The translations under genes were made by a program, and so were the position numbers. DNA of 64,000 bases, taken from positions 29,525 through 93,524 of the forward strand of contig CAJMLN010000001.1 in the NCBI GenBank assembly GCA_905214315.1, in the 5' to 3' direction. The DNA comes from an uncultured bacterium (GTDB lineage: Bacteria > Bacillota > Clostridia > Christensenellales > QALW01). The notes below the pieces were generated by a model. It worked only from the letters and a program-made list of their open reading frames with translations. It ran no database searches and was not told where the DNA came from. Position 1 is the first letter of the stretch, and every line of letters begins with the position of its first letter. Below are positions 1-7,844 of this stretch, piece after piece.

Positions 1-1
1 T

Positions 2-421
2 GAAATCGCCAAAAATTTAGGGGATTATACCCGCCTGAAAAGCAAATTCTCCCGCGCTATGCTTTTTGCCCTCGGCACCTCCCTATTATTTTCGGTCATT
101 CTGCTGCTGTTTGCCCCGGCGGCGGCAAGAATCATCTTCCACCAACCGCTGGCAGGCACCTTTATGATAATGCTGATTCCCAGCGTGCTGTTTTCCGGGC
201 TCAGCCAGGTATCGGGCACCATGCTCAACGGACTGGGACGGCAAAAGCAGCTGATGATCAACAATATCATCGACGGCTGCCTCGGACTGCTGCTGACCTA
301 CCTGCTGGTCTGGCGCTTTGGCATCTACGGTTTTGTCGCAGGCAACTGTATTCAGGATATTTTGGCGTTTTTAATGAATTTTACCTCCGCCGTGCATTTT
401 TTAAAGAAGGAGAAGCCGTAA
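2..421 (+). CDS. SpoVB/MATE-like lipid or polysaccharide flippase, C-terminal part (5' end off window)
   Basis: The frame is open from base 2 to a TAA at 419-421, so only about the last 139 residues are present. They form four or five hydrophobic helices and include the segment LNGLGRQKQLMI. A short helix-connecting loop of this kind is typical of the MATE/PST/MurJ (MOP) exporter superfamily, especially SpoVB-like proteins of spore formers, which translocate lipid-linked precursors across the membrane. The basic tail (FLKKEKP) lies in the cytosol. The stop overlaps the ATG of feoB by one base, so the two genes are translated from one message, although no functional link to iron is known. The exact subfamily cannot be set without the N-terminus. 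Confidence 0.7.
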   Translation, partial: EIAKNLGDYTRLKSKFSRAMLFALGTSLLFSVILLLFAPAAARIIFHQPLAGTFMIMLIPSVLFSGLSQVSGTMLNGLGRQKQLMINNIIDGCLGLLLTYLLVWRFGIYGFVAGNCIQDILAFLMNFTSAVHFLKKEKP

Positions 422-2157
422 TGAATATTGCGTTACTGGGAAACCAAAATTGCGGAAAAACCACCCTCTTTAACCGGCTTACCGGCAACAACGCCCATGC
501 GGGAAATTATCCCGGCATCACAGTAGAGGTTTTAGAGGGAACCATTACCGGCACAGATATGCGCCTGGCCGATCTGCCAGGCATCTATTCCCTCTCCTGC
601 GTAACGCAGGAGGAGAGAGTGGCCAAAAACTACCTGCTGAACCAACATCCGGCGCTCATTATCAATATTATAGACGCCGCGGCCATCCAGCGCGGGCTAT
701 ACCTGACCATGCAGCTGCTGGAATTTGATATTCCCATGATCGCCGTTTTAAACATGATGGATCAGGTGGAAAAAGAGGGCGGGAAAATCGACTGCACGGG
801 ACTATCCCGCGTTTTAGGCATTCCGGTCATTCCCATCAGCGCCCGCAGCGGAAAAAACATAGACCGTCTGCTGGCGGAGCTGAAGAAGCCGCAGACGAAA
901 AAAAAATCGCGCTTTGCTCTTCCGGTAACCCGACGCACCTCTCCTGAGGAAACCGCGGCCTTTTATTACGGGCATATCGACAGCATCTGCCAAAACCATG
1001 TATTTTTGAAAAAACAGCCGCGGCTTCCCGCCGCCGACCGGCTGCTGACGGGACGCTTTACTGCCCTGCCGGCCTTTCTTCTGATTATGGCGGTGGTGCT
1101 GTTTTTAACCTTTTCCTTTTTAGGGCAGGCCGCCTCCGGCGTTATCGAAAATTTTACCGCCTTTACGGCCAGCCAGCTGGAGGCTCTGCTGGGCAAGCTT
1201 CAGGCCTCGCCGTTTCTTACCGCCCTGATCTGCGACGGGATCTTAAACGGCGTGGGCAGTGTCCTCTCGTTTCTGCCCTGCGTGCTGATTTTGTTTTTCT
1301 TTCTCGCCCTGCTGGAGGATTCCGGCTATATGGCGCGCGTTGCCTTTATCATGGACACCCCCATGCGCAGATGCGGCTTTTCCGGCAAGGCCGTAGTACC
1401 GCTGATTATGGGGCTGGGCTGCAGCGTGCCCGCGCTGCTCTCCTGCCGTACCCTGGAGGCCAACCGCCGCAGCACGGCCCTGGCGGTGCCGTTTATCTCC
1501 TGCAGCGCCCGTCTGCCGGTATATCTGATGCTCTCCAGCCTGTTCTTCCGGCAGCCGTTTTGGATTCTGGCCCTGCTGTACGCCGCCGGAATCGGCGCCG
1601 CGCTGATGACGGGTTTTTTCACAAAGAAAAAAAGCGATCCTCCCTTTTTGCTGGAGCTTCCGCCCTATCGCCTGCCCAAGCTTTCTACCGTCATCAAGGA
1701 TATGCTGGATAAGGCGGCGGATTTTTTAAAGCGCGCCTTTACCATTATCTTTGCGGCCAGCACCATTACCTGGCTGCTGGCAAACCTGGATTTTTCCCTG
1801 CACTATACCACGCAGAACAGTATTCTGTATCATATTGCGCAGGCAATGCTGCCGCTGTTTGTTCCCCTGGGCTTCTCCTGCTGGCAGCTCTGCGCGGCGC
1901 TGCTTGCCGGCATCAGCGCCAAGGAGGCGGTCATCAGCACAATGAGCGTGCTGGGCGTAACGGCCGCCGCCTTTACGCCGGCCTCGGCGCTGTCATTCCT
2001 GTTTTTCTGCGCGCTGTACACCCCCTGCGTAGCGTCGATCTCGCTGCTTTTTAAGGAATACGGACTGAAAACCGCCGCGCTTTCCGTCATCGTACAGACG
2101 CTTACGGCCTATGCCGTGTCCTTTGTCGTCTACACCGCCGCCAGTCTGCTGCTGTGA
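421..2157 (+). CDS. feoB: Ferrous iron transporter FeoB (short form)
   Basis: FeoB is an inner-membrane Fe(II) importer with a cytosolic N-terminal G-protein domain. The GTPase motifs are all visible: G1 GNQNCGKTT (residues 7-15), the AGNYPGITVE switch region, G3 DLPGIYSL, G4 NMMD and G5 SARSGK. A short linker follows, then a polytopic part with both Gate signatures, around GLGCSVPALLSC and CALYTPCVASIS, each carrying the conserved cysteines. At 578 residues it is shorter than the usual 650-800, mostly because the linker after the G domain is small. It starts inside the stop codon of the flippase gene. No feoA or feoC is adjacent, so FeoA must be encoded elsewhere or absent. Family assignment is secure. 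Confidence 0.95.
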   Translation: MNIALLGNQNCGKTTLFNRLTGNNAHAGNYPGITVEVLEGTITGTDMRLADLPGIYSLSCVTQEERVAKNYLLNQHPALIINIIDAAAIQRGLYLTMQLLEFDIPMIAVLNMMDQVEKEGGKIDCTGLSRVLGIPVIPISARSGKNIDRLLAELKKPQTKKKSRFALPVTRRTSPEETAAFYYGHIDSICQNHVFLKKQPRLPAADRLLTGRFTALPAFLLIMAVVLFLTFSFLGQAASGVIENFTAFTASQLEALLGKLQASPFLTALICDGILNGVGSVLSFLPCVLILFFFLALLEDSGYMARVAFIMDTPMRRCGFSGKAVVPLIMGLGCSVPALLSCRTLEANRRSTALAVPFISCSARLPVYLMLSSLFFRQPFWILALLYAAGIGAALMTGFFTKKKSDPPFLLELPPYRLPKLSTVIKDMLDKAADFLKRAFTIIFAASTITWLLANLDFSLHYTTQNSILYHIAQAMLPLFVPLGFSCWQLCAALLAGISAKEAVISTMSVLGVTAAAFTPASALSFLFFCALYTPCVASISLLFKEYGLKTAALSVIVQTLTAYAVSFVVYTAASLLL

Positions 2158-2261
2158 TCCCTTACTCCCCGCTCTTTTGCCTCTGCATGATTCTATGTAT
2201 ATTTTTCGCCAAAAATACCATTGCTGTGACAAAATCCGCCGGCCGGTTTTTCCGAATAAAG

Positions 2262-2291
2262 TTGATTTTTCCCAAGAGAATATGCTATAAT
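2262..2291 (+). promoter_or_regulatory. Sigma-A promoter for the methyltransferase/nuclease pair
   Basis: The -35 TTGATT (2262-2267) and -10 TATAAT (2286-2291) are 18 bp apart, about 65 bp upstream of the methyltransferase ATG. The pair therefore has its own promoter, independent of feoB. Confidence 0.65.
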
Positions 2292-2358
2292 CATAAAAAA
2301 GAAGCTTCCTGCCGGGGCAGACACACCCGCGGCGCATTCAAAAAACGGAAAGGGCACT

Positions 2359-3369
2359 ATGGAAAACAGGAACTTAGCGGAAGCCCGTCTGGCAAAAAAC
2401 GACGAATTCTATACCCGCTACGAGGATATTCAAAGGGAAATCAGCGCCTATTGGGAATACGACGCGGACGTATTCCGGAACAAGACCGTGCTCTGCCCCT
2501 GCGACGATCCCGACCGAAGCAATTTTACAAAATTCCTGCTGCACAACTTTGCGCGGTTCGGGCTGAAAAAGCTGATAAGCACCTGCTATGCCGGCAAAAG
2601 CACAAACGGAAAAATTCTTACCTTTACCGCTTCCGGCGGCGCGGTGCGGGCAGAACTTGCCGGAGACGGGGATTTCCGGAGCAAAGAAATAACCGCCCTC
2701 CGAGACGAGGCGGATATCCTGATAACCAATCCCCCTTTTTCCCTGTACCGTGCCTTTACCGCCTGGCTGGCCGAAAGCGGAAAGAAATTTCTTATCATCG
2801 GCAACAAAAACAGCATTACCTACAAAGAAATTTTCCCTCTGCTGCTACAGGGCAAAATGTGGGCCGGCAAAAGCCGCTGGAGCGGCGGCATGTGGTTTGA
2901 GGTAAACGGCACCGACGGCGCCGATAAAACAATAGACGGCACAGGCCTGAAAAACGTTTCTTCCGTCTGGTTCACAAACCTGGAACACGGGCAAAGGCAT
3001 CAGCCTCTTCCGCTGATGACAATGGCCGAAAACCTCCGCTTCAGCAGGCACAGGCAGCTCCGGGAGACCGGCTACCGGAAATATGACAACTATGATGCCC
3101 TCGAAGTCCCGTTCACCGACGCGATTCCCGATGATTATGACGGCGCCATGGGCGTTCCCATTACCTTTTTGGAAAAGCATTGTCCCGAGCAGTTTCAGAT
3201 TCTCGGCGCAACCGAGAGCGAGGGAAAGGGCTTTTCCAACGGCCTGTGGGACGAGCGCTCCAAAGTGGCGCAGCCCCTGATCGGGGGAAAGCGGGTCTAT
3301 AAAAGAATCTTTATTCAAAAAATCCCTCCGGCAGGCCCGGAGGCCCTTGAAAGGAGCAAAGAAAAATGA
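2359..3369 (+). CDS. EcoRI-type adenine-specific DNA methyltransferase
   Basis: This is predicted to transfer a methyl group from S-adenosylmethionine to the N6 of adenine in a specific DNA site. The catalytic motif NPPF at residues 124-127 (TNPPFSLYRAF) is typical of N6-adenine enzymes. The N-terminal KNDEFYTRYEDI and the following PCDDP and FLLHNFARFGLKKL segments resemble the EcoRI methylase family (PF13651), whose length (about 330) also fits. The ATG at 2359 follows a GGAAAGGG ribosome site. The stop overlaps the next gene by four bases (ATGA), which points to coupled translation with the small protein that follows. It may be a restriction-modification methylase or, if the partner is inactive, an orphan modification enzyme. 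Confidence 0.85.
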   Translation: MENRNLAEARLAKNDEFYTRYEDIQREISAYWEYDADVFRNKTVLCPCDDPDRSNFTKFLLHNFARFGLKKLISTCYAGKSTNGKILTFTASGGAVRAELAGDGDFRSKEITALRDEADILITNPPFSLYRAFTAWLAESGKKFLIIGNKNSITYKEIFPLLLQGKMWAGKSRWSGGMWFEVNGTDGADKTIDGTGLKNVSSVWFTNLEHGQRHQPLPLMTMAENLRFSRHRQLRETGYRKYDNYDALEVPFTDAIPDDYDGAMGVPITFLEKHCPEQFQILGATESEGKGFSNGLWDERSKVAQPLIGGKRVYKRIFIQKIPPAGPEALERSKEK

Positions 3370-3968
3370 TCGAGCCCTTCGATACCGTCCCGTACGGCTT
3401 ATCCCCCGCGCAGCTCAAAGAATGTATCGCCAACGCCCTGCCTCTGACTGATTCTATAACAGACCGTTCCGATCTGCATAACCGTTCTTACCTGGAAAGA
3501 TTCACGGATGTGCTCCTGGGGGAAATCAGCGAACGCATGGTCATAGAATGGCTGCACAGCCAGGGCAAATATGCCGAATCCGCCGTGGACAAGCATGCAG
3601 AGCATCCCGATCTGGGCCATGATATCTGGATAAAGCACAAAAACGGCAAAATCATAAAATGCTCGGTAAAATCCTCGCTCTCCGCACTCAAGACAAACAT
3701 GAAGGATATTCTTTCCACCTTCAGCCCCGCTTTTAAAGCAAATGAAATCCGGGATGTAAACATTCAGGTGTATTTCTGGCTCAACCTCTATCAGAACCCC
3801 AGAGTATCCGTTCCCTCAGAGAACAACGCGGCCGTCATCGGCTGGATGACCGGTAAGGCCTTAAAAAGCTGCAGTCAGCAGGCTTACGCTACGGAACAAC
3901 GCAAAAAGGCCGATACGCGCTTAACCGACATGCGGGCGATGAACGACCTGCTGCAATGGCTTTCATGA
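3366..3968 (+). CDS. Putative restriction endonuclease, PD-(D/E)XK-like, partner of the methyltransferase
   Basis: I do not recognise a named family. The 200-residue protein has a pattern resembling a PD-(D/E)XK nuclease core: Glu61 in a helix (ERMVIEWLHSQ), Asp86 in GHDIWI before a beta strand, and Lys102 in IKCSVKSS on the next strand. The usual acidic residue of the D/E-x-K triad is Ser100 (SVK), so activity is not certain; many restriction enzymes depart from the consensus. There is no signal peptide or membrane segment. The four-base overlap with an EcoRI-type methyltransferase is the layout of a type II restriction-modification operon with the methylase translated first. Other possibilities are a specificity or DNA-binding accessory protein. 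Nuclease function is inference. Confidence 0.5.
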   Translation: MIEPFDTVPYGLSPAQLKECIANALPLTDSITDRSDLHNRSYLERFTDVLLGEISERMVIEWLHSQGKYAESAVDKHAEHPDLGHDIWIKHKNGKIIKCSVKSSLSALKTNMKDILSTFSPAFKANEIRDVNIQVYFWLNLYQNPRVSVPSENNAAVIGWMTGKALKSCSQQAYATEQRKKADTRLTDMRAMNDLLQWLS

Positions 3969-4466
3969 AAAGATCTTTTTAAAAACAACAGCTCCGCCTG
4001 CTTAACACTAAAATGGATTGCAGGAAGCAAATAAACAAACTCTTTTTTCCAAAATGCCGCCAGGGGTTTCCGCCTATAGACCGGTTTCTGCAAAATGAAG
4101 AAGCCAGGATATTACAGCAGATATTTTTTGCCGTCAATTATCGCCCCCTTCCCCATTTACGGTCAATTACAATTTTCTCTTATTAGGGGACCCGTCACCC
4201 GCCAAGCGGCTGAAGGATAACCCTTTCTTTCCCTCATCCTCGCAGAATTCCGCGTCGGGGAGCGCCTGAAAAGCAGCGAAATTTTAAAAACGGGAATCTA
4301 ATGCCGGCGGCCATATCCCGAAGGAACGGAAATCAATCTAATTTCCAAATAGGAAATTGATTCACGCCCTTCGTTAAAACGATGCCCATCGACAAAAATA
4401 TACGGTTCCAAGAATTTTTTTGTAACAAAAATTCTTAGATAACGGGCTCCATACCCCACAAAAAAA
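3969..4466. other. Gene-free 500-bp region with two hairpins
   Basis: No credible coding frame was found. Two inverted repeats are visible: AATTTCC/GGAAATT at about 4340-4360, and AAGAATTTTT/AAAAATTCTT around 4410-4437. Neither has a clear U-tract for a terminator. The stretch may hold the 3' untranslated region of the nuclease operon and degraded sequence. Confidence 0.4.
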
Positions 4467-4496
4467 TTGATAGCTGCGCGGGAAATATGATATAAT
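4467..4496 (+). promoter_or_regulatory. Sigma-A promoter for hflX
   Basis: TTGATA (4467-4472) and TATAAT (4491-4496) with an 18-bp spacer predict transcription from about 4503, leaving a 120-nt leader before the GTG start. Confidence 0.7.
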
Positions 4497-4623
4497 AAAG
4501 AAAACTATTTTCAATATGGCTTATTCAGGCTTTCTCGTTAATTTCAAAAAAACGACGAATGCATAAAGCATTCTAAATAAAACCGCAGCAATAAAATATT
4601 TTCTGCGGCAGAAAGGATTATTT

Positions 4624-6348
4624 GTGATAAACGGAGCAACAAAAGGCATCAAACAAACAGTAAAAGAAAAGATAGAGGCCCTGGAAAAGTTCCCCGCGGA
4701 CGGCTCCGCCTTTCTCTCTCCCTCCCTGGCGCACGAAATGGGGGAAATTACAAAAAAAATCGGCAGAGAGCTCTGCGTATATCTTTCCCGCGGCGGGGAA
4801 ATCCTGTACGTGTCCCTGGGCGAGAGCGACCGGGCCGATCTTGCGGATATCCGTCTGCGGCGCAGCGAAAACAGGCTCTCCGGTCTGCGGTGTATTCATA
4901 CGCATCCCGGCGGCAGCGGCATGCTCTCGGCGGTGGATATCGAAAGCCTGAAAAAGCTGCGGTTTGACGCGATGTGCGCCGTAGGTGTGGACGAAAACGG
5001 CACCACCGATGTTTCCATGGCCGTGCTGGATCAAAGCGAGCAAGGCTTTGCATTGCTCCGAGCCGAAAGCGTTTCCGCTGTTCCGCAGGAGGAATGGCTT
5101 GCGGCCATTGAAACCGCGGATCGGCAGATCCGCCGCGAACTCCTCAGCGAGGAAGCGCCCCAAAAGGAGCGCGTGCTGCTGATGGGACATGACGAGGCGT
5201 CCCTTGAAGAGCTGGCGAGACTGACCGATACCGCCGGCGGCGAAGTCGTATATAAAGCCATACAGAAAAGCACTGCGGGCATTCTGGGCAAGGGAAAAGT
5301 TGCCGAGCTGGCCCTTACCGTGCAGGCGCAGAATATACAGCTGGCAATCTATGACGATGAGCTGACCGTTGCGCAGCAGCGGATGCTGGAGGAGGAGCTG
5401 GGTGTGCGCGTCATCGATCGGACAGCCCTGATCCTTGACATTTTTGCCATGCGCGCGGCTACCCGCGAGGGAAAAATGCAGGTGGAGCTGGCGCAGCTGC
5501 AGTACCGGCTTTCCCGCCTAAAGGGCGAGGGTCTGGCGCTTTCCCGGCAGGGTGGCGGCATCGGCACCCGCGGCCCGGGCGAAGAAAAGCTGGAAACCGA
5601 CCGGCGGCATATCAACCGCAGGATCTACGAGCTGAAAACCCAGCTTTCCCAGCTTTCCCAGCGCCGGGGTCTGATGCGGAAGCAGCGGAAAAAGCAGGAG
5701 CTGCCCCAGGTGGTGCTGGTGGGCTATACCAACGCCGGCAAAAGCACGCTGCTGCAGGCGCTCTCAGGCCGCGACGTATTCTGCGAGGACAAGCTGTTTG
5801 CTACGCTCGACCCCCTGACGCGGCGGTGTGAAATCGAAAAAAATGTCCTCATCTGCCTTACGGACACGGTAGGATTTATCAAAAAGCTGCCCCATCAGCT
5901 GGTGGAGGCCTTCCGTTCCACGCTGGAGGAAGCCGCTTTTGCCGATCTTCTCCTGCACGTGTGCGACGGCTCCAGCGCAGAGCTGTTTCCGCAAATGGCA
6001 GCTGTGGAAACCGTTTTAGAGCAAATCGGTGCGGCGGGGCTGCCGAGGATTACCGTCATCAACAAAACGGATGCCGCCGCCGAGCTGCCCGCCGTAAAGG
6101 ACGCCGTATATATCTCCGCAAAAACGGGACGGGGCATCGAAGAACTGAAACGGCGCATAGCCGGCGCGCTGAAGGAAATGCGCTGTGAAGCCACGGTACT
6201 GGTGCCGTATGCCAGGGGTGACATTCTGGCCTGTATCCATGAAAAGGGAAAGGTGCTTTCGCTGGAGCATTTGAACGAAGGAACGCAGGTCACCTTTTCC
6301 GCCCCTAAAGAGGAGGTAAGCCGGATCTGCGCCCGGCTGGAAAAATAA
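4624..6348 (+). CDS. hflX: Ribosome-associated GTPase HflX with N-terminal JAMM-like extension
   Basis: HflX binds the 50S subunit and splits stalled 70S ribosomes under stress. The central and C-terminal parts hold the HflX domain with the glycine-rich GTRGPGEEKLE loop, then G1 GYTNAGKST (about residue 368), G3 DTVGFI and G4 NKTD. The first 180 residues are an extension with IHTHPGGSGMLSAVD (His92, His94, Ser102, Asp105), which matches the JAMM/MPN metalloprotease pattern HxHP-x6-S-x2-D. From memory, clostridial HflX proteins share this extension. The GTG start at 4624 is chosen because AGAAAGGA lies 5-6 nt upstream. Length is 574 residues against about 420 for E. coli HflX. Confidence 0.93.
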   Translation: MINGATKGIKQTVKEKIEALEKFPADGSAFLSPSLAHEMGEITKKIGRELCVYLSRGGEILYVSLGESDRADLADIRLRRSENRLSGLRCIHTHPGGSGMLSAVDIESLKKLRFDAMCAVGVDENGTTDVSMAVLDQSEQGFALLRAESVSAVPQEEWLAAIETADRQIRRELLSEEAPQKERVLLMGHDEASLEELARLTDTAGGEVVYKAIQKSTAGILGKGKVAELALTVQAQNIQLAIYDDELTVAQQRMLEEELGVRVIDRTALILDIFAMRAATREGKMQVELAQLQYRLSRLKGEGLALSRQGGGIGTRGPGEEKLETDRRHINRRIYELKTQLSQLSQRRGLMRKQRKKQELPQVVLVGYTNAGKSTLLQALSGRDVFCEDKLFATLDPLTRRCEIEKNVLICLTDTVGFIKKLPHQLVEAFRSTLEEAAFADLLLHVCDGSSAELFPQMAAVETVLEQIGAAGLPRITVINKTDAAAELPAVKDAVYISAKTGRGIEELKRRIAGALKEMRCEATVLVPYARGDILACIHEKGKVLSLEHLNEGTQVTFSAPKEEVSRICARLEK

Positions 6349-6372
6349 AGGCCTGTCCGGCCGCTGTTCTGC

Positions 6373-6404
6373 AGGCATTGCTCTACATACAATGCCTTTT
6401 TTTC
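6373..6404 (+). terminator. Rho-independent terminator after hflX
   Basis: AGGCATTG (6373-6380) pairs with CAATGCCT (6390-6397), followed by a run of T. Confidence 0.85.
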
Positions 6405-6427
6405 CTTGGTGCAAAAAACACAGGGAG

Positions 6428-6691
6428 TCAGCATTTTTCCTTCAAAGCTTTATATTTTTCTCTTGTGGCAATGCCGCCGCGTATATGCCGCTCATCCTTA
6501 TGCTCTTCCAGTATTTTTTTTACCTGCTGAAACAAAGGGGCGTTTATATGCTCCAGTCTCTGGGTAATATCCTTATGTACCGTGCTTTTACTGATGCCGA
6601 ACTTTTTTGCCGCGCCGCGCACCGTGTCCTGCGTCTGTACAATATAGCCGGCAAGCTCCACAGCACGCTGTTCGATAGAAGAATCAAACAT
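6428..6691 (-). CDS. spoIIID: Stage III sporulation transcriptional regulator SpoIIID
   Basis: SpoIIID is a small DNA-binding protein of the mother cell that switches genes of the sigma-E regulon on and off during endospore formation. The 87 residues match the family in length and content: a helix-turn-helix (VRGAAKKFGISKSTVHKDI, about residues 24-42) and a basic C-terminus (RGGIATREKYKALKEK). The ATG is preceded by GGAGG at 8 nt spacing. The gene stands alone, convergent with hflX, whose terminator lies just beyond its stop codon. Its presence marks the organism as an endospore former or a recent descendant of one. Confidence 0.95.
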   Translation of the reverse strand: MFDSSIEQRAVELAGYIVQTQDTVRGAAKKFGISKSTVHKDITQRLEHINAPLFQQVKKILEEHKDERHIRGGIATREKYKALKEKC

Positions 6692-6790
6692 AAAAAAACC
6701 TCCGCATTGGGAATACTTTATTAAAAAATATTCCTGTGCCGAGGGGATTAGAACCGGCGGACTCAGATTATTTATATCCGTGCGGACGCG

Positions 6791-7321
6791 TCAGAACAAA
6801 TAGCGCGTGCGGTTCAGATTTTCAAAGCGGAACAGAACGTATTCGTCGCCTTCCTTAATAAAATCGCTGCAATACGTATAAAAATATCTGCCGTAATAAA
6901 TCTTTATGGGGATTGTCAAATCGCAGTCGCTGGTCTGGGTCTGATCGATAGAGCCGTAGCCCACCGTAATGCCGCGCTCAATATCCGTCAGTGCCGAACG
7001 GATGCCGCCGTCGGAAATTTCGGTATCATAACAGGCGAAAAGAGACAGCAGCAAATCTTTCTCCGCATCGCTGAGTTTTACGTCGCTGGAAAACTCAAAG
7101 GAGATAAACTCCGGCTTTTTTTTCAAGTTTGCGTCAATTACGGCATTAATGGTCATGTCCGTAGCTTCAAAATACGCTTTTGCCAACCCGGAAATATTTT
7201 CAGGAATTTCGATGCTTACCCCCATCACCTGATGCGGCGGTACAGCAACATGCTCCACCTGCTGTTTACATCCGGCAAACAGCAGCGGCAGCAGCAAAAG
7301 CAAAGGGATCAATTTTTTCAT
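6791..7321 (-). CDS. Small lipoprotein of unknown function
   Basis: The family is not recognised. The N-terminus is a lipoprotein signal peptide: KK, a leucine-rich core and the lipobox LLFAGC, predicting lipidation at Cys18 and anchoring outside the cytoplasmic membrane. The 158-residue mature part alternates strands and helices, with an acidic stretch DVKLSDAEKDLLL, and ends in RYLF. The gene begins four bases after the stop of an XRE regulator and is surely co-transcribed with it, so its expression is probably under that regulator. No repeats or catalytic motifs are evident. Confidence 0.7.
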   Translation of the reverse strand: MKKLIPLLLLLPLLFAGCKQQVEHVAVPPHQVMGVSIEIPENISGLAKAYFEATDMTINAVIDANLKKKPEFISFEFSSDVKLSDAEKDLLLSLFACYDTEISDGGIRSALTDIERGITVGYGSIDQTQTSDCDLTIPIKIYYGRYFYTYCSDFIKEGDEYVLFRFENLNRTRYLF

Positions 7322-7325
7322 ATAA

Positions 7326-7640
7326 TTACTCCATGAATTTTTCTATTGTCTTATTCAGCGCCCTGCGCTGAGCTTTTGTTAAAATTTTCCCTTTATAGGT
7401 AAGCACCAGGGGCCCTTCCAGCAGGCTACAGATATCCGCAGCGTCATCACGGCCGATCAAGTACTCCACCGAAGCGCCGAAAAAGTCGGCTATTTTACAA
7501 AGCTGCCCCATATCCGGGCGCCGCTCGCCGGTTTCATATTTCGTCAAGGTAGACCTTTCAATTCCCAAATATTTAGCAAGCTCCCCCTGCGTAAGCCCGG
7601 CCTCTGTTCTTAACAGCCTGATTCTTTCAGCTGGAAACAT
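7326..7640 (-). CDS. XRE-family transcriptional regulator, first gene of lipoprotein operon
   Basis: The 104-residue protein has an N-terminal Cro/C1-type helix-turn-helix, IRLLRTEAGLTQGELAKYL then IERSTLTKYETGERRP (residues 8-43), and a conserved follow-on segment FFGASVEYLIGRDD. The C-terminal 30 residues are basic and may dimerise. GAGGTG lies 7 nt before the ATG. A full promoter sits upstream, and the divergent gene (membrane protein at 7845) starts 200 bp away, so it may control both directions. The target is unknown. Confidence 0.85.
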   Translation of the reverse strand: MFPAERIRLLRTEAGLTQGELAKYLGIERSTLTKYETGERRPDMGQLCKIADFFGASVEYLIGRDDAADICSLLEGPLVLTYKGKILTKAQRRALNKTIEKFME

Positions 7641-7661
7641 AACATATCACCTCATTTTTAT

Positions 7662-7690
7662 ATTATACAATAGGAATGTTTTAATTGCAA
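7662..7690 (-). promoter_or_regulatory. Promoter of the XRE-lipoprotein operon
   Basis: On the minus strand, TTGCAA (7685-7690) and TATAAT (7662-7667) are 17 bp apart, just upstream of the XRE gene. Confidence 0.7.
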
Positions 7691-7754
7691 TTATTTATTG
7701 TGTGTCATAACAAAGAAATGTTTGTGAAATCTTTGCTATCCGGCGCGACTGTAC

Positions 7755-7783
7755 TTTACAGAATATAAAAAATTTTGTATGAT
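7755..7783 (+). promoter_or_regulatory. Promoter of the 344-residue membrane protein gene
   Basis: TTTACA (7755-7760), 17-bp spacer, TATGAT (7778-7783), about 60 bp before the chosen TTG start. Confidence 0.6.
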
Positions 7784-7844
7784 ATATTTTTAAGAAAGAC
7801 TTATTTTACCTGCAAATACTTTGTTGGCAAAGGAGTTTAAAAGA

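Noticed and set aside
2154..2900. A 248-codon plus-strand frame overlapping the methyltransferase
   Set aside because: Its product is a basic shadow of the methyltransferase frame with no family likeness, and the start has no ribosome site.
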